From: Mycolicibacterium fluoranthenivorans
GTDB taxonomy: Bacteria > Actinomycetota > Actinomycetes > Mycobacteriales > Mycobacteriaceae
DNA length: 64,000 nucleotides
Direction of reading: 5' to 3'
NCBI RefSeq assembly: GCF_011758805.1
Contig: NZ_JAANOW010000001.1
Span: 1 to 64,000, forward strand
The position numbers were made by a program, and so were the translations under genes. Below the pieces are notes generated by a model. It was not told the origin of the DNA and made no database searches. It saw nothing but the letters and a program-made list of their open reading frames with translations. Below are positions 46,851 to 58,196 of this stretch, one piece after another (within the stretch, counting starts at the first letter, position 1; each line of letters opens with the position of its first letter).

Positions 46851-47693
46851 GTGAGATTCGCATTCAAGACATCCCCGCAGAACACGCCATGGGCCGACAT
46901 GCTGGCCATCTGGGAAGCCGCAGATGACATCGACGTCTTCGAATCGGGCTGGACCTTCGATCACTTCTATCCGATCTTCTCCGACTCCACCGGCCCCTGC
47001 CTGGAGGGCTGGACCACGCTGACCGCACTGGCCCAGGCCACCAAGCGGCTGCGGGTGGGTGTGCTGGTCACCGGCATCCATTACCGCCATCCCGCGGTGC
47101 TCGCCAATATGGCGGCTGCGCTGGACATCATTTCCAACGGCCGGCTCGAACTCGGCATCGGCGCAGGGTGGAACGAGGAGGAGTCGGGCGCCTACGGCAT
47201 CGAACTGGGCAGCATCAAAGAGCGCTTCGACCGCTTCGAAGAGGCCTGCGAGGTCCTCAAGGGCCTGCTCAGCCAGGAGACCACCACCTTCGACGGCAAG
47301 TTCTATCAACTCAAGGACGCCCGCAACGAGCCGAAGGGTCCCCAACAGCCGCATCCACCGTTCTGCATCGGCGGCAGCGGTGAGAAGCGCACCCTGCGCA
47401 TCACGGCCAAGTACGCCGATCACTGGAACTTCGTCGGCGGCCCGCCGGAGGAGTTCGCACGTAAACGCGAGGTGCTCGCGTCGCACTGTGCCGACATCGG
47501 GCGCGACCCGAAGGAGATCACGCTGTCCGCGCACGTCCGGCTCGGCGAGGACCGCGACTACGCCAGGGTCGTCGCCGAGGCTGCCGCGCTCGGCGAGGAG
47601 GGGCTGGATCTTGCCATCATCTACCTGCCACCGCCCTATGACACCGCGGTGCTGGAGCCACTGGCCGAGACCATTCGGGACGCCAAGCTCTGA
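46851..47693 (+). CDS. LLM-class F420-dependent oxidoreductase
   Basis: A 280-residue luciferase-like monooxygenase starting MRFAFKTSPQNTPWADML. It has the TIM-barrel patterns FESGWTFDHFYPIF, TTLTALAQATKRLRVGVLVTGIHYRHPAVLANMAAALDIIS, GRLELGIGAGWNEEESGAYG and PPFCIGGSGEKRTLRITAKYADHWNFVGG, typical of F420-dependent enzymes of mycobacteria. The start is GTG at 46851; the longer frame is rejected. The substrate is unknown. It lies between the Esp-like operon and a terminator and is probably transcribed separately. Confidence 0.87.
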   Translation: MRFAFKTSPQNTPWADMLAIWEAADDIDVFESGWTFDHFYPIFSDSTGPCLEGWTTLTALAQATKRLRVGVLVTGIHYRHPAVLANMAAALDIISNGRLELGIGAGWNEEESGAYGIELGSIKERFDRFEEACEVLKGLLSQETTTFDGKFYQLKDARNEPKGPQQPHPPFCIGGSGEKRTLRITAKYADHWNFVGGPPEEFARKREVLASHCADIGRDPKEITLSAHVRLGEDRDYARVVAEAAALGEEGLDLAIIYLPPPYDTAVLEPLAETIRDAKL

Positions 47694-47701
47694 GCTCGGG
47701 A

Positions 47702-47738
47702 CGGTTCCCGCAGGGGGCAGGTCACCCTGCGGGAACCG
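47702..47738 (+). terminator. Hairpin terminator after F420 oxidoreductase gene
   Basis: A perfect 14-base inverted repeat, CGGTTCCCGCAGGG at 47702-47715 and its complement at 47725-47738, with a nine-base loop, eight bases after the stop. Confidence 0.75.
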
Positions 47739-48434
47739 CCGGTCCGGCCGAGAACAGGGACGGCGCCGCTGCTCTCTGGGTACATCCTGTGCATTGCGCG
47801 ACGAATCTGCGCGGTGAAACGCCAGTTCGGTGGTGATCAGTTTTTGTGCCGACGGCCGATCTGGTCGGCGAACGGCGCTACCGAGCTGACGGTTACGAAG
47901 CGATCACAACCGGCAAAGTAGCGCGCCCGTCAGTGACGGGCGAGTCATGAAACTGGATCAGACGCCGAAGCGGAGCATTTCCGCGGCGGTGATCAGGCGC
48001 TCGTGCTTAGCTGGAAACTCGCGGCTCTTCACTGGGTGGCGGAACCATGACCAGGCAATTCGGCTCATTCGTGACCGTGAATCCGGGAAGTTGTACACGG
48101 TGAAAACTCCTGCGGTCGGGCGTATAGCTGCACCGGAGGGTCACTTTACCGCACGACCCCTACCAGATCATTAGATAACGCTCACAGAGCAAACACAGCG
48201 AGGCGCGCCGACATAAAATCGGATGTTTTTCCTGTGACTGGAGTTGCTGGAGTTGCGTTGTGCAACCACTCCGAGACCAACCCGTGCCACGAAATTGTTG
48301 TCATCGCCACGTTCTGCCAGGACAGCGGGCAACCACAACAATCTCGCGACGAATCGGTGAACGCCCGATCTACCGCTGTTCTATCGGCTCTTCGCGCAAG
48401 CGCTCAGCCGCCTATCGGCTCTTCGCGCAAGCGC
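47739..48434. other. Gene-poor stretch downstream of gltD
   Basis: About 700 bases, visibly richer in A/T than the flanks, without a gene I can support. A 75-codon frame at 47947-48174 has unfavourable composition. There is a small hairpin at 47924-47942 (CGCCCGTC / GACGGGCG), a direct repeat CTGGAGTTG near 48238-48255, and the 26-base repeat pair next to gltD. It may be remnants of a lost gene. Confidence 0.5.
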
Positions 48435-48437
48435 TCA
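48381..48437. repeat. 26-bp direct repeat pair at the 3' end of gltD
   Basis: Two identical 26-base copies starting at 48381 and 48412 (period 31), with core TCGGCTCTTCGCGCAAGCGC. The second copy covers the gltD stop codon at 48435. Confidence 0.85.
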
Positions 48438-49901
48438 TCGCTGCGGCGCGGCGGTGGGCTTGATCGGCGCCGGCAAGGCCGACTCGCCCATCAGGAACCG
48501 GTCGACGCCCGCGGCCGCCGCCCGGCCCTCGGCGATCGCCCACACGATCAGCGACTGCCCACGCCCCATGTCACCGGCCACGAACACGCCCGGAACGGTC
48601 GTCTGGAAGTCATCGGAGCGTGCCACGTTGCCGCGGTCGGTGAACTCCACGCCCAGATCGGTCAGCAGACCCTCGCGCTCCGGGCCCACGAAGCCCATGG
48701 CCAGGAAGACGATGTCGGCGTCCAGATCGAAGTCCGACCCCTCCACCTTCTCGAACTTCCCGGCATTCATCTTGACCTCGTGCACCTTCAGCGAGGACAC
48801 CTTGCCGTCGGTCCCGACGAACTGCTCGGTGTTGACGGAGAACACCCGCTCGCCGCCCTCTTCGTGCGCAGAGGCCACCCGGAACATCAGCGGGTAGGTT
48901 GGCCACGGGGTCGAATCCGCCCGCGTCTCCGGCGGGCGCGGCATGATCTCGAACTGGTGCACGCTGGCCGCGCCCTGGCGATGTGCGGTGCCCAGGCAGT
49001 CCGCGCCGGTGTCGCCACCGCCGATGATGACGACCTTCTTGCCCTTGGCCGTGATCGGCGGCTGGCCGTCAGGGCCGGCCACGTCATCGCCCTGCTGCAG
49101 GCGGTTGGCCCACGGCAGGTACTCCATGGCCTGGTGGATCCCGTCCAGCTCCCGGCCCGGGATCGGCAGGTCGCGCCACGCGGTCGCACCGCCGGCCAGT
49201 ACCACCGCGTCGAAATCGTCCTGCAGCTGCTCGACGGTGATGTCGACGCCGACGTTGACGCCGGTGCGGAACTGGGTGCCCTCGGCCGCCATCTGCTCCA
49301 GGCGGCGGTCGATGTGGCGCTTCTCCATCTTGAACTCGGGGATGCCGTAGCGCAGCAGCCCGCCGATGCGGTCGGCGCGCTCGAACACCGTCACCTCGTG
49401 ACCGGCACGCGTGAGCTGCTGGGCCGCAGCCAGCCCGGCCGGCCCGGAGCCGACCACGGCGACCTTCTTGCCCGTCAGCACGTCGGGCGGCAGCGGCTTG
49501 ACCCAGCCCTGCTCCCAGGCGTTGTCGATGATCTCGACCTCGACCTGCTTGATGGTCACCGGATCCTGGTTGATGCCCAGCACACAAGACGCCTCACACG
49601 GCGCCGGGCACAGCCGACCGGTGAACTCCGGGAAGTTGTTGGTCGCGTGCAGTCGCTCGATACCGTCACGCCAGCGGCCCCGGAACACCAGATCGTTCCA
49701 CTCAGGGATCAGGTTCCCCAACGGGCAACCGTTGTGGCAGAACGGGATACCGCAGTCCATACAGCGTGACGCCTGGACCTGCAGGGTGTCCTTCGAGAAG
49801 TCCTCGTAGACCTCTTTCCAGTCCTTCAGACGCAGGTCCACGGGGCGACGGGTCGGGGTCTCCCGGACCGTGTGCTTGAGAAAACCGAACGGATCAGCCA
49901 C
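48435..49901 (-). CDS. gltD: Glutamate synthase small subunit
   Basis: NADPH-dependent beta subunit of GOGAT (Rv3858c homologue), 488 residues. The N-terminal iron-sulfur ligands are in [22 protein letters not shown] and [12 protein letters not shown]. The FAD motif is [22 protein letters not shown], and the NADPH motif is [15 protein letters not shown]. It passes electrons to GltB. The GTG at 49901 overlaps gltB by eight bases, so the subunits are co-translated. The direct repeat lies over its stop codon. Confidence 0.95.
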   Translation of the reverse strand: MADPFGFLKHTVRETPTRRPVDLRLKDWKEVYEDFSKDTLQVQASRCMDCGIPFCHNGCPLGNLIPEWNDLVFRGRWRDGIERLHATNNFPEFTGRLCPAPCEASCVLGINQDPVTIKQVEVEIIDNAWEQGWVKPLPPDVLTGKKVAVVGSGPAGLAAAQQLTRAGHEVTVFERADRIGGLLRYGIPEFKMEKRHIDRRLEQMAAEGTQFRTGVNVGVDITVEQLQDDFDAVVLAGGATAWRDLPIPGRELDGIHQAMEYLPWANRLQQGDDVAGPDGQPPITAKGKKVVIIGGGDTGADCLGTAHRQGAASVHQFEIMPRPPETRADSTPWPTYPLMFRVASAHEEGGERVFSVNTEQFVGTDGKVSSLKVHEVKMNAGKFEKVEGSDFDLDADIVFLAMGFVGPEREGLLTDLGVEFTDRGNVARSDDFQTTVPGVFVAGDMGRGQSLIVWAIAEGRAAAAGVDRFLMGESALPAPIKPTAAPQR

Positions 49902-52900
49902 GAGCCGCCGCCATGATCGCCTCGTCGACGTCGCTGCCCGCAGCCTCAGCCGCGGCGATCGCCGACAGCACGCGCTTGTAGTCGCGTGGCATCACCTTCA
50001 CGAACTTCGACTGATGCGCCGGCCAGTCGGCCAGGATCCGGTGGCCCACGGCCGAATCCGTGGCATCCACATGCGCGGTGATCATGCCGTGCAACCATTC
50101 GAGGTCGGCATCGTCCAGAGCGTCAAGATCGACCATCTCCCCATTCACGTTGCCCGGCAAGACCTTGTCGGGGTCGTAGACGTACGCGGCGCCACCCGAC
50201 ATACCGGCGGCGAAGTTCCGCCCGGTCTGACCGAGGATGACGACCTTGCCACCGGTCATGTACTCACATCCGTGGTCGCCCACACCCTCGACGACGGCGT
50301 GCGCACCGGAGTTGCGGACGGCGAAACGCTCGCCGACCACTCCGCGCAGGAACGCCTGGCCGCTGGTGGCGCCGAACAAAATCACGTTTCCGCCGATGAT
50401 GTTCTCCTCGGCGACGTAGTTCGCCGGGGCACTGGCGGACGGACGCACCACGATGCGCCCACCCGAAAGGCCCTTGCCCACATAGTCATTGGCGTCCCCG
50501 CGGACCGTCAGACTGATACCGCGCGGCACGAACGCACCGAAGCTGTTACCGGCCGATCCGTCGAACGTGATGTCGATGGTTCCGTCCGGAAGACCTTCGG
50601 CGCCATAGACTTTGGTCACCTCGTGGCCCAGCATGGTGCCGACCGTGCGGTTCACGTTGGCGATCTTGGTGGTGAAGCTGACGGCGGTGCCGCTGTCGAT
50701 GGCCTCACGGCTCTGCGCGATCAACTGCTGATCCAGCGCCTTGTCCAGCCCATGGTCCTGAACCGACGTGCAGTACAGGTCCTGGTTCATGAACGCCGAC
50801 TCCGGCTCGTGCAGCACCGGCGACAAGTCGAGCTTGTGCGCCTTCCAGTAGTCGGCAGCGCGCTGGGTGTCCAGCGTCCCGACCTGGCCGACCATCTCGT
50901 TCACGGTGCGGAAGCCGAGCTGCGCCATGAGCTCCCGGACTTCCTCGGCGATGAACAGGAAGAAGTTCTCCACGAACTCGGGCTTGCCGTTGAAGCGCTG
51001 CCGCAGCACCGGATTCTGCGTGGCCACGCCCACCGGGCAGGTGTCGAGATGACAGACGCGCATCATGATGCAACCCGACACCACCAGCGGCGCCGTGGCG
51101 AAGCCGAACTCCTCGGCCCCCAGCAGCGCGGCGATCACGACATCGCGACCGGTCTTGAGCTGACCGTCGACCTGCACGACGATGCGGTCACGCAACCCGT
51201 TGAGCAGCAGGGTCTGCTGCGTCTCGGCCAGGCCCAGCTCCCACGGGGCGCCGGCATGCTTCTGCGAGGTCAGCGGTGTCGCACCGGTGCCGCCGTCGTG
51301 GCCGGAGATCAGCACCACGTCGGCGTGGGCCTTCGACACGCCCGCGGCCACCGTCCCGACCCCGTTCTCGGACACCAGCTTGACGTGCACCCGTGCCGCC
51401 GGGTTGGCGTTCTTCAAGTCGTGGATCAACTGCGCCAGATCCTCGATCGAGTAGATGTCGTGGTGCGGCGGGGGCGAGATCAGCCCGACGCCGGGCGTCG
51501 AATGCCGCACCTCGGCCACCCAGGGGTACACCTTGTGCCCCGGAAGTTGGCCGCCCTCACCGGGTTTGGCACCCTGGGCCATCTTGATCTGGATATCGGT
51601 GCAGTTGGTCAGGTAGTGGCTCGTGACACCGAAGCGGCCCGAGGCGACCTGCTTGATCGCGCTGCGACGCCAGTCACCGTTGGCGTCCGGCTCGAATCGC
51701 TCGACGGCCTCGCCGCCCTCGCCGGAGTTCGACCGGCCGCCGAGCCGGTTCATCGCGATGGCCAGCGTCTCGTGCGCCTCGGCGGAGATCGAGCCGTAGC
51801 TCATCGCGCCGGTGGAGAAGCGCTTGACGATCTCGCTGGCGGATTCCACCTCATCGAGCGGAACCGGCTGCCGTACACCATCTTTGAACTTGAATAGGCC
51901 ACGAAGCGAGGCCATCCGCTCGCTCTGGTCGTCGACCAGCTTGGTGTACTCCTTGAACACCGAGTACTGCCCGGTGCGGGTCGAGTGCTGCAGCTTGAAC
52001 ACCGTGTCGGGGTTGAACAGGTGGTACTCACCCTCACGCCGCCACTGGTACTCGCCACCGACCTCGAGCTCCCGGTGCGCCCATTCGTCGGGCCGGTCCA
52101 GGTAGGCCAGCTGGTGCCGGGTGGACACGTCGGCGGCGATATCGTCCAGATCGATACCGCCCGTGGGGCAGTGCAATCCGGTGAAGTACTCGTCGAGCAC
52201 CCGCTGGCTGATGCCGACCGCCTGGAACAGCTGCGCGCCGGTGTAGGAGGCCAGCGTGGAGATGCCCATCTTGGACATCACCTTGAGCACACCCTTGCCG
52301 GCGGCCTTGACGAAGTTGGCCTTGGCCGCATCACTGGTCAGCCCGGTGATGATGCCGCGGTCGACCATGTCCTCGATGGACTCGAAGGCCATGTACGGGT
52401 TGATCGCGGCCGCGCCGAAGCCGACCAGCATGGCCATGTGGTGCACCTCGCGGGCGTCACCGGTCTCGACCACCAGGCCGACCTGGGTGCGGGTGCGTTC
52501 CCGGACCAGGTGGTGGTGCACTGCGGCGACGGACAACAGCGACGGGATCGGTGCCAGCCACTCGGTGGATTCGCGGTCGGAGAGCACGATGATGCGCGCG
52601 CCGTTGCGGATGGCCTGGCTCACCTTGGCGCGGACTTCCTCCAGCGCACGGCGCAGCCCGGGACCCCCGTCGGCGACGGGGTACAGGCAGCTCACCACGG
52701 CGGCCCGCATGCCGTGCTTGCGGCCGCGGATCTCATGGTCGGGATCGACGTGGATGAGCTTGGACAGATCAGCGTTACGCAGGATCGGCTGCGACAGCAC
52801 GATCTGGCGGCACGAGTTCTCGTCCGGGTTCAGCAGGTCGCCCTCGGGACCGATGACACCCGCCAGGCTGGTGACCACCTCTTCGCGGATGGCGTCCAGC

Positions 52901-54477
52901 GGCGGGTTGGTGACCTGCGCGAACAACTGCTGGAAGTAGTCGTAGAGCATCCGGGGGCGTTGCGAGAGCACCGCGATCGGGGTGTCGGTGCCCATCGAGC
53001 CCAGCGCCTCGGCGCCGGTGCGCGCCATCGGCGCCACCAGCAGGTTGAGCTCTTCGTAGGTGTAGCCGAACGCCTGCTGCCGCAGGACAACCCGATGGTG
53101 CGGCATCTTGACGTAATCGCCGGGCGGCAGGTCGTCGACGTGGAACTGGCCGGCATCCAGCCATTCCTGGTACGGATGCTCGGCGGCCAGCTCGGCCTTG
53201 ATCTCCTCATCGGAGACGATGCGGCCCTGGGCGGTGTCCACCAGGAACATCCGGCCGGGCTGCAGACGGAGCTTCTGCACCACGGTGGCCGGGTCGAGGT
53301 CGAGCACGCCGGCCTCCGAGGCCATCACCACCAGACCGTTGTCGGTCACCCAGATGCGCGACGGGCGCAGGCCGTTGCGGTCCAGCACAGCGCCGACGAC
53401 GGTGCCGTCGGTGAAGCAGACCGAGGCCGGGCCGTCCCACGGCTCCATCAGCGAACCGTGGTAGCGGTAGAAGGCCCGCCGGGCCGGGTCCATGTCCTCG
53501 TTGCGCTCCCACGCCTCGGGGATCATCATCAGCACGGCGTGCGCGATGCTGCGCCCACCCAGGTGCAGCAGTTCCAGAACCTCGTCGAAGCGCGCGGTGT
53601 CCGAGGCCCCGGGCGTACAGACCGGGAAGATCTTGTTCAGGTCGTTGTGGTAGCCGAACACGTCGGTGTGGATCAGCGCTTCCCGCGCCCGCATCCAGTT
53701 CTCGTTGCCCGTGACGGTGTTGATCTCGCCGTTGTGCGCCACGCGGCGGAACGGATGCGCCAGCGGCCACGACGGGAACGTGTTGGTGGAGAACCGCGAG
53801 TGCACGATACCCAGCGCGCTGGTCAGCCGCTCATCCTGAAGATCCAGGTAGAACGCCCGCAGCTGGGGCGTGGTGAGCATGCCCTTGTAGACCAGGGTCT
53901 GGCCGGAAAGACTTGGGAAGTACACGGTCTCACGGCCGGGGCCGTCCTGCCCGGGGCCCTTGGTGCCCAGTTCGTGCTCGGCGCGCTTGCGGATCACGAA
54001 GGCGCGCCGTTCCAGGTCCATGCCGGAGGCGCCGCCGATGAACACCTGGCGCAACGTCGGCATGGCGTCGCGGGCCAAGGCGCCCAGCGAGGAATCGTCG
54101 GTCGGGACATCCCGCCAGCCCAGCAGGGTCAGGCCCTCGGCCTCGATGATCTTCTCCACGGCCTCGCAGGCCAGCTTGGCGTCGCGGGCCGACTGCGGCA
54201 GGAAGGCGATGCCCGTGACGTAGCTGCCCTCCTCGGGCAGGTCGAAGTCGCACACGGCACGCAAGAACTCGTCGGGGACCTGCAGCAGGATGCCCGCACC
54301 ATCGCCGGTGTTCGGTTCGGCGCCGGCGGCACCGCGGTGCTCCAGGTTCAGCAGGGCCGTGATGGCCTTGTCGACGATGTCGCGGCTACGGCGGCCGTGC
54401 ATATCGGCGACCATGGCCACACCGCACGCATCGTGCTCGTATGCGGGGTTGTACAGACCACTGGGCCCTGGTCCCAC
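49894..54477 (-). CDS. gltB: Glutamate synthase large subunit
   Basis: Alpha subunit of NADPH-GOGAT (Rv3859c homologue). The N-terminal amidotransferase nucleophile is Cys18 in [15 protein letters not shown]; the preceding 17 residues should be removed. Central and FMN domains follow, with the 3Fe-4S cysteines in [19 protein letters not shown] and the C-terminal beta-helix [26 protein letters not shown]. The GTG at 54477 after AGGTGG gives 1527 residues, the M. tuberculosis length. A GTG at 54498 or the longer frame to 54654 are less likely. Confidence 0.94.
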   Translation of the reverse strand: MGPGPSGLYNPAYEHDACGVAMVADMHGRRSRDIVDKAITALLNLEHRGAAGAEPNTGDGAGILLQVPDEFLRAVCDFDLPEEGSYVTGIAFLPQSARDAKLACEAVEKIIEAEGLTLLGWRDVPTDDSSLGALARDAMPTLRQVFIGGASGMDLERRAFVIRKRAEHELGTKGPGQDGPGRETVYFPSLSGQTLVYKGMLTTPQLRAFYLDLQDERLTSALGIVHSRFSTNTFPSWPLAHPFRRVAHNGEINTVTGNENWMRAREALIHTDVFGYHNDLNKIFPVCTPGASDTARFDEVLELLHLGGRSIAHAVLMMIPEAWERNEDMDPARRAFYRYHGSLMEPWDGPASVCFTDGTVVGAVLDRNGLRPSRIWVTDNGLVVMASEAGVLDLDPATVVQKLRLQPGRMFLVDTAQGRIVSDEEIKAELAAEHPYQEWLDAGQFHVDDLPPGDYVKMPHHRVVLRQQAFGYTYEELNLLVAPMARTGAEALGSMGTDTPIAVLSQRPRMLYDYFQQLFAQVTNPPLDAIREEVVTSLAGVIGPEGDLLNPDENSCRQIVLSQPILRNADLSKLIHVDPDHEIRGRKHGMRAAVVSCLYPVADGGPGLRRALEEVRAKVSQAIRNGARIIVLSDRESTEWLAPIPSLLSVAAVHHHLVRERTRTQVGLVVETGDAREVHHMAMLVGFGAAAINPYMAFESIEDMVDRGIITGLTSDAAKANFVKAAGKGVLKVMSKMGISTLASYTGAQLFQAVGISQRVLDEYFTGLHCPTGGIDLDDIAADVSTRHQLAYLDRPDEWAHRELEVGGEYQWRREGEYHLFNPDTVFKLQHSTRTGQYSVFKEYTKLVDDQSERMASLRGLFKFKDGVRQPVPLDEVESASEIVKRFSTGAMSYGSISAEAHETLAIAMNRLGGRSNSGEGGEAVERFEPDANGDWRRSAIKQVASGRFGVTSHYLTNCTDIQIKMAQGAKPGEGGQLPGHKVYPWVAEVRHSTPGVGLISPPPHHDIYSIEDLAQLIHDLKNANPAARVHVKLVSENGVGTVAAGVSKAHADVVLISGHDGGTGATPLTSQKHAGAPWELGLAETQQTLLLNGLRDRIVVQVDGQLKTGRDVVIAALLGAEEFGFATAPLVVSGCIMMRVCHLDTCPVGVATQNPVLRQRFNGKPEFVENFFLFIAEEVRELMAQLGFRTVNEMVGQVGTLDTQRAADYWKAHKLDLSPVLHEPESAFMNQDLYCTSVQDHGLDKALDQQLIAQSREAIDSGTAVSFTTKIANVNRTVGTMLGHEVTKVYGAEGLPDGTIDITFDGSAGNSFGAFVPRGISLTVRGDANDYVGKGLSGGRIVVRPSASAPANYVAEENIIGGNVILFGATSGQAFLRGVVGERFAVRNSGAHAVVEGVGDHGCEYMTGGKVVILGQTGRNFAAGMSGGAAYVYDPDKVLPGNVNGEMVDLDALDDADLEWLHGMITAHVDATDSAVGHRILADWPAHQSKFVKVMPRDYKRVLSAIAAAEAAGSDVDEAIMAAARG

Positions 54478-55021
54478 CGGATACCACCTGACCTTCACTA
54501 TCTTGCCCGAGCTTGCGTGAAGCCGGGTGTGTTGCTGCCTGCTGTGACCAGCGGCATCCGCCGGCTTTCCGGCCAGGCGATCACGGTGCCTTTCGTGCAG
54601 CATTGAACGACGGCCAGTCCCGCTCGCCTTGAGTTGGGAAAAACGATATGACAAACACCGCCTGACATGCCAACTTAGTCAAACCTAACTAACCCGGAGA
54701 CCAGGCGGTCCCGCGGCCACTGTGCGCTATTCGCACGAGCAATGAAAGCGCTTGCGGTTCTTGAGTTTTCATGAGCACTCCCGCACCCGCGGCACAATTC
54801 CGCACCGGGGGCAATATCTCATCGATGTTTGCTAGCCATATCAACCTATCTCGATCAACTGCACTGATACTGAATAGCATATTTGCTCAAAGCCTGGTCA
54901 GATTCTTAGGCACCGTCGCACCCGGTCGATTCACCGATCCCACCGGTCACTTCCGACACTTCGGTCGCACAGCGAATCACCGCGCGCGCCGCGGCCGCCC
55001 CTCCGTGTCAAGCTCATCACG
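54478..55021. other. Divergent intergenic region gltB / thioesterase gene
   Basis: A 544-base gap between divergent genes without a believable coding region. The left half holds the gltB leader and promoter. Bases 54810-54905 are the most A/T-rich stretch in this part (GATACTGAATAGCATATTTG) and could hold the promoter of the gene at 55022 or a nucleoid-protein site. No operator is assigned. Confidence 0.5.
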
Positions 55022-55846
55022 ATGTCGAATTCAACGACGGCGGAGTATCCGCTGAACACCCCACCAGGCCGGTTCGGGATCACCAACCTGTCTGCCGATG
55101 CCGAACGCTGTGCCGCCACCATGCCGGTATCGGGCCTGTGCAACCCGTTCACCGGCACGCCGAGCCTCGCTCCGCTGGCCGTGCTCGTCGATCACATCGC
55201 CGGCTTCGCCAACCACCTGCGCCGCCCCGACGGCCACTGGACGGTCTCCAGCGAGCTGACCATGGAGTTCACCCCGGACGCACTGGCCGTGATCGCCTCC
55301 GACCCGGCCATCCCGGTGCTCGCGGAGAGCCGGCCGGTGGGCACCGCGACCGCCACGTCGCTGTCCGTCTGTGATCTCAGCCACGGCGGGGTCCAGATCG
55401 GGGTGGGCACCGTCCGGACCTTCTACATCGCCGTCTCCGCACCGGCGGCGCCCGCCGAGGAACCGGTCGCCAATTCCGAGCCCGCACCCGGCGCGCTCGA
55501 CGCCCTGATGGCCGTCGAGGTGGCCGAGGGCGGCGGCGCCGAGCCGGTGCTCGTGCAGCATTCCCACCCCGCCGTGAACAACACCCTGGGCGCGGTACAC
55601 GGCGGTGTCGCCGCGGCGGGCCTGGAACTGGTGGGTGCCGCAGCCCTCAACGCCGACCGGGGTGACGCGCCACTGAACACCGCCTCGCTACGGGTGAACT
55701 ATCTGCGCCGGCTGATCTCCGGTGCGCGATCCCACTACACCGCAACCGCGTTGCACAGCGGGCGCAGCAGTGGCGTGGCCGACGCGCGGGCGTTCGACGC
55801 CGACGGCCGGCTGGCCCTGGTCGGGCGACTCACCGCTTACCTCTGA
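55022..55846 (+). CDS. Double hotdog-fold thioesterase-like protein
   Basis: A 274-residue protein with two hotdog halves. The first has SLAPLAVLVDHIAGFANHLRRP and WTVSSELTMEF. The second has the PaaI-like active-site pattern SHPAVNNTLGAVHGGVAAAGLELVG and APLNTASLRVNYLRRLISG. Such proteins hydrolyse acyl-CoA thioesters, and mycobacteria have many. The ATG at 55022 lies after an A/T-rich promoter-like region. The substrate is unknown. Confidence 0.78.
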   Translation: MSNSTTAEYPLNTPPGRFGITNLSADAERCAATMPVSGLCNPFTGTPSLAPLAVLVDHIAGFANHLRRPDGHWTVSSELTMEFTPDALAVIASDPAIPVLAESRPVGTATATSLSVCDLSHGGVQIGVGTVRTFYIAVSAPAAPAEEPVANSEPAPGALDALMAVEVAEGGGAEPVLVQHSHPAVNNTLGAVHGGVAAAGLELVGAAALNADRGDAPLNTASLRVNYLRRLISGARSHYTATALHSGRSSGVADARAFDADGRLALVGRLTAYL

Positions 55847-56107
55847 CACTCGCCGCGTTTGGTCGCTGGCATCCGATCAGTGCCGGCCCCCTCGCTCCGT
55901 CGTACGATGATCACCGTCGGCATCGCCTATCTTCTGATCGGTCGCACCCCGGGTGGACATCCATCGAGTGCAGCGGTTGGACCGCCTCAGCGATAGCGCG
56001 ATCGAGAAACCGTCTCTAAACAGCCAAGATTCGGACACATTCCCCCTTGCTGGGCGCTTGCTGTGCGACCCTCACGACAGACGTCATGTCCAGCAAAGGA
56101 GCTCGTC

Positions 56108-56878
56108 ATGTCAAGACCTACCATGCGCCATCGGCTGGCCGCCGAATTCATCGGAACATTCTGGCTCGTTCTCGGCGGCTGCGGTAGCGCTGTCTTCGCC
56201 GCCAAGTTCGTGGCCGGCGACGGCACCTCGCTCGGCATCGGATTCCTCGGCGTAGCACTGGCATTCGGCCTCACCGTGCTCACCGGTGTCTACGCCTTCG
56301 GCACCATCTCCGGCGGTCATTTCAATCCGGCGGTGACGCTCGGCGCGGCCTTGGCCCGGCGGGTGGAATGGTCGGCGCTGCCCTTCTATTGGGTGGCCCA
56401 GGTGCTCGGCGGCCTGGTGGCCGGCGGTGTCATCTACTTCGTGGCCAGCGGCCAGCAGGGCTGGCGCGCGACCGGCAACATGGCGGCCAACGGTTACGGG
56501 GCGCACTCACCGGGCGGGTTCTCGCTGGTGGCCGTGCTGGTCACCGAGGTCGTCCTGACGGCGATCTTCCTGTTGGTGATCCTCGGCTCCACCGATGATC
56601 GGGCGCCGAAAGGCTTTGCCGGCCTTTCCATCGGCCTCACCCTGACGCTGATCCACCTGATCTCCATCCCGATCTCGAACACGTCGGTGAACCCGGCCCG
56701 TTCGACGGCGGTGGCGTTCTTCAACGGCGACGGCGCACCCGCCCAGTTGTGGGCGTTCTGGCTGGCACCGCTGGTGGGCGCGGCCATCGCCGGTGTGGCC
56801 TATCCGTTCCTGTTCGGCGTCGCCGAACAGCTCGCGGACCGACCGGATCGCGACAGTGCGCTGGAACGGTCCAACTAG
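56108..56878 (+). CDS. aqpZ: Aquaporin Z
   Basis: A 256-residue MIP channel with six helices and both NPA loops ([25 protein letters not shown]). The filter residues fit a water channel: Phe in the first helix, His in [14 protein letters not shown] and Arg after the second NPA. The ATG at 56108 follows AAAGGAG; a longer frame to 56063 is not needed. M. tuberculosis lacks an aquaporin of this kind, so the gene belongs to the part of the window not shared with it. The stop shares CTAG with the convergent glycosylase gene. Confidence 0.93.
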   Translation: MSRPTMRHRLAAEFIGTFWLVLGGCGSAVFAAKFVAGDGTSLGIGFLGVALAFGLTVLTGVYAFGTISGGHFNPAVTLGAALARRVEWSALPFYWVAQVLGGLVAGGVIYFVASGQQGWRATGNMAANGYGAHSPGGFSLVAVLVTEVVLTAIFLLVILGSTDDRAPKGFAGLSIGLTLTLIHLISIPISNTSVNPARSTAVAFFNGDGAPAQLWAFWLAPLVGAAIAGVAYPFLFGVAEQLADRPDRDSALERSN

Positions 56879-57759
56879 AGCGCCTTCAAGTTCGGAATGG
56901 CCTGGCGCGCACCGAATCTCGGATTGCGCGCCAGGCCGCTGGCCTCGAGCAGCCGCACCACCCGCTGGCGGTGTGGCCGCATCGGCTCGAGCAGCTCGAG
57001 CATGGCCGCGTCGTCGATGCGGTGCCCCAGCAACGTCATACCCACCATGTTGGACAGGTGATAGTCACCCACCGACACGGCGTCGGCGTCGCCGAAGGCG
57101 CGCTGCATCGTCTCGGCGGCGGTCCACTCCCCCACGCCGGGCAACGACCGCAAACCCGCCTCACTCCGACAGCGCTCCAACGCGTCGGCCCGCTGCGCGC
57201 AGCCCACGATGGTGCGGGCCCGGCCGGGATCGACGTTGGCGCGGTGGAATTCCCAGGACGGGATGCGCCGCCACACCTCGGCCGTCGGCGGCACCCGCAT
57301 CCCCGACGGCGCCGGGCCCGGCGCGGGGGCACCGTATTTCGTCACCAACAGCCGCCAGGCCCGGAACGCATCCTTGCCCGACACCCGTTGTTCGATGATC
57401 GCCGGGATCAGCGCCTCCAGCACCCGCCCGGTTCGGCCCAGCCTCAAATGCGGCACCCTGCGGTGCGCCTCGGCGATCGTCGGCTCGGTCGGCGCGAAAC
57501 CCGACGCGTCGTCATCGGCACCCAGGTAGTCCGGTAGCCCGTCCAGGAACTCGTCCGCGCCGGCACCCCACGCCTCGCATTCGGCAACGTTGCGGGTGCT
57601 GCTGATCCGGGCCGTCACCGGACCGGTGGGCATCAGGCTGGCGCGCCAGATCACACCGTCCACCACGCGGAAGCACGGGTCACCGGGCCCGCGGCGCAAC
57701 GGGAAGAGCGTCAGGCCCGGGCTGACGGGACCGGTGAAGGCCACCCTGCTCGTCGGCAC
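56875..57759 (-). CDS. AlkA-like DNA-3-methyladenine glycosylase (HhH-GPD)
   Basis: A 294-residue protein of the HhH-GPD superfamily. The hairpin is [21 protein letters not shown], followed by [14 protein letters not shown] with the catalytic Asp in the expected position. The N-terminal AlkA-like domain has [16 protein letters not shown] and the linker holds [13 protein letters not shown]. It excises alkylated bases. No Fe-S Cys cluster is present, so it is not Nth/MutY. It overlaps aqpZ in CTAG and starts nine bases after the DUF427 gene, so it is co-transcribed with that. Confidence 0.85.
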   Translation of the reverse strand: MPTSRVAFTGPVSPGLTLFPLRRGPGDPCFRVVDGVIWRASLMPTGPVTARISSTRNVAECEAWGAGADEFLDGLPDYLGADDDASGFAPTEPTIAEAHRRVPHLRLGRTGRVLEALIPAIIEQRVSGKDAFRAWRLLVTKYGAPAPGPAPSGMRVPPTAEVWRRIPSWEFHRANVDPGRARTIVGCAQRADALERCRSEAGLRSLPGVGEWTAAETMQRAFGDADAVSVGDYHLSNMVGMTLLGHRIDDAAMLELLEPMRPHRQRVVRLLEASGLARNPRFGARQAIPNLKAL

Positions 57760-57768
57760 CGCTCCAGG

Positions 57769-58131
57769 TTAGGGGGCCAGGGTGATATCGGCCTTGTCCG
57801 GATAGAACGCCACCCGGCCCGCGATCGCGGCCACCGCCGGGTAAGGCTGCTCGTAGGTCCAGATGGCATCCGGCACGCCGGCCACGTCGTAGTACCCCGC
57901 CTCACCCTTGTACGGGCAGTAGGTCGAGGTGTCGCTGCGGGTCAGCACGCCGGGAACGACATCGGCCAGCGGTAGGTACTGGACGGCCGGGTAGCTCGAC
58001 TCCTGCAGGGTCAGCGCATCGTCGGTATCGGCGACGACGGCGCCGTCGACCCGCACCGTGACCCGCCGGCCGGTGGGTGTGATGGTGATGGGGTGCTCCG
58101 GGCCGGGCTCGAGCACAAGACGATCGGTCAT
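57769..58131 (-). CDS. DUF427-domain protein
   Basis: A 120-residue beta-rich protein with the DUF427 pattern: ITITPTGRRVTVRVDGAVVADT, the conserved YLPLADV, TYCPYKGEAGYYDV and VAFYPDKADI. The Cys in STYCPYKG is conserved in the family, whose function is unknown. The ATG at 58131 is used; the longer frame to 58173 is not conserved. First gene of a two-gene unit with the glycosylase. Confidence 0.87.
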   Translation of the reverse strand: MTDRLVLEPGPEHPITITPTGRRVTVRVDGAVVADTDDALTLQESSYPAVQYLPLADVVPGVLTRSDTSTYCPYKGEAGYYDVAGVPDAIWTYEQPYPAVAAIAGRVAFYPDKADITLAP

Positions 58132-58196
58132 ACGGTGGACAACGTGTGGCGACCGGCCTGTGATTCCCGCCACGCGCCGGGTTTACGATCGACCGC

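Noticed and set aside
47947..48174. A 75-codon frame in the gene-poor stretch
   Set aside because: No ribosome site, no motif, and composition unlike mycobacterial proteins; kept only as part of the intergenic entry.
51985..54606. An 873-codon open frame on the plus strand opposite gltB
   Set aside because: It lies entirely within the strongly conserved gltB coding region; long antisense frames are common in high-GC DNA and this one has no recognisable domain.
54675..54693. IdeR-like sequence upstream of gltB (TTAGTCAAACCTAACTAAC)
   Set aside because: Only about 10 of 19 positions fit the consensus and gltB is not known as an iron gene.
54771..55055. A 94-codon frame before the thioesterase gene
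   Set aside because: Runs into the start of the thioesterase gene in another frame and ends in an Arg/Ser-rich shadow sequence.
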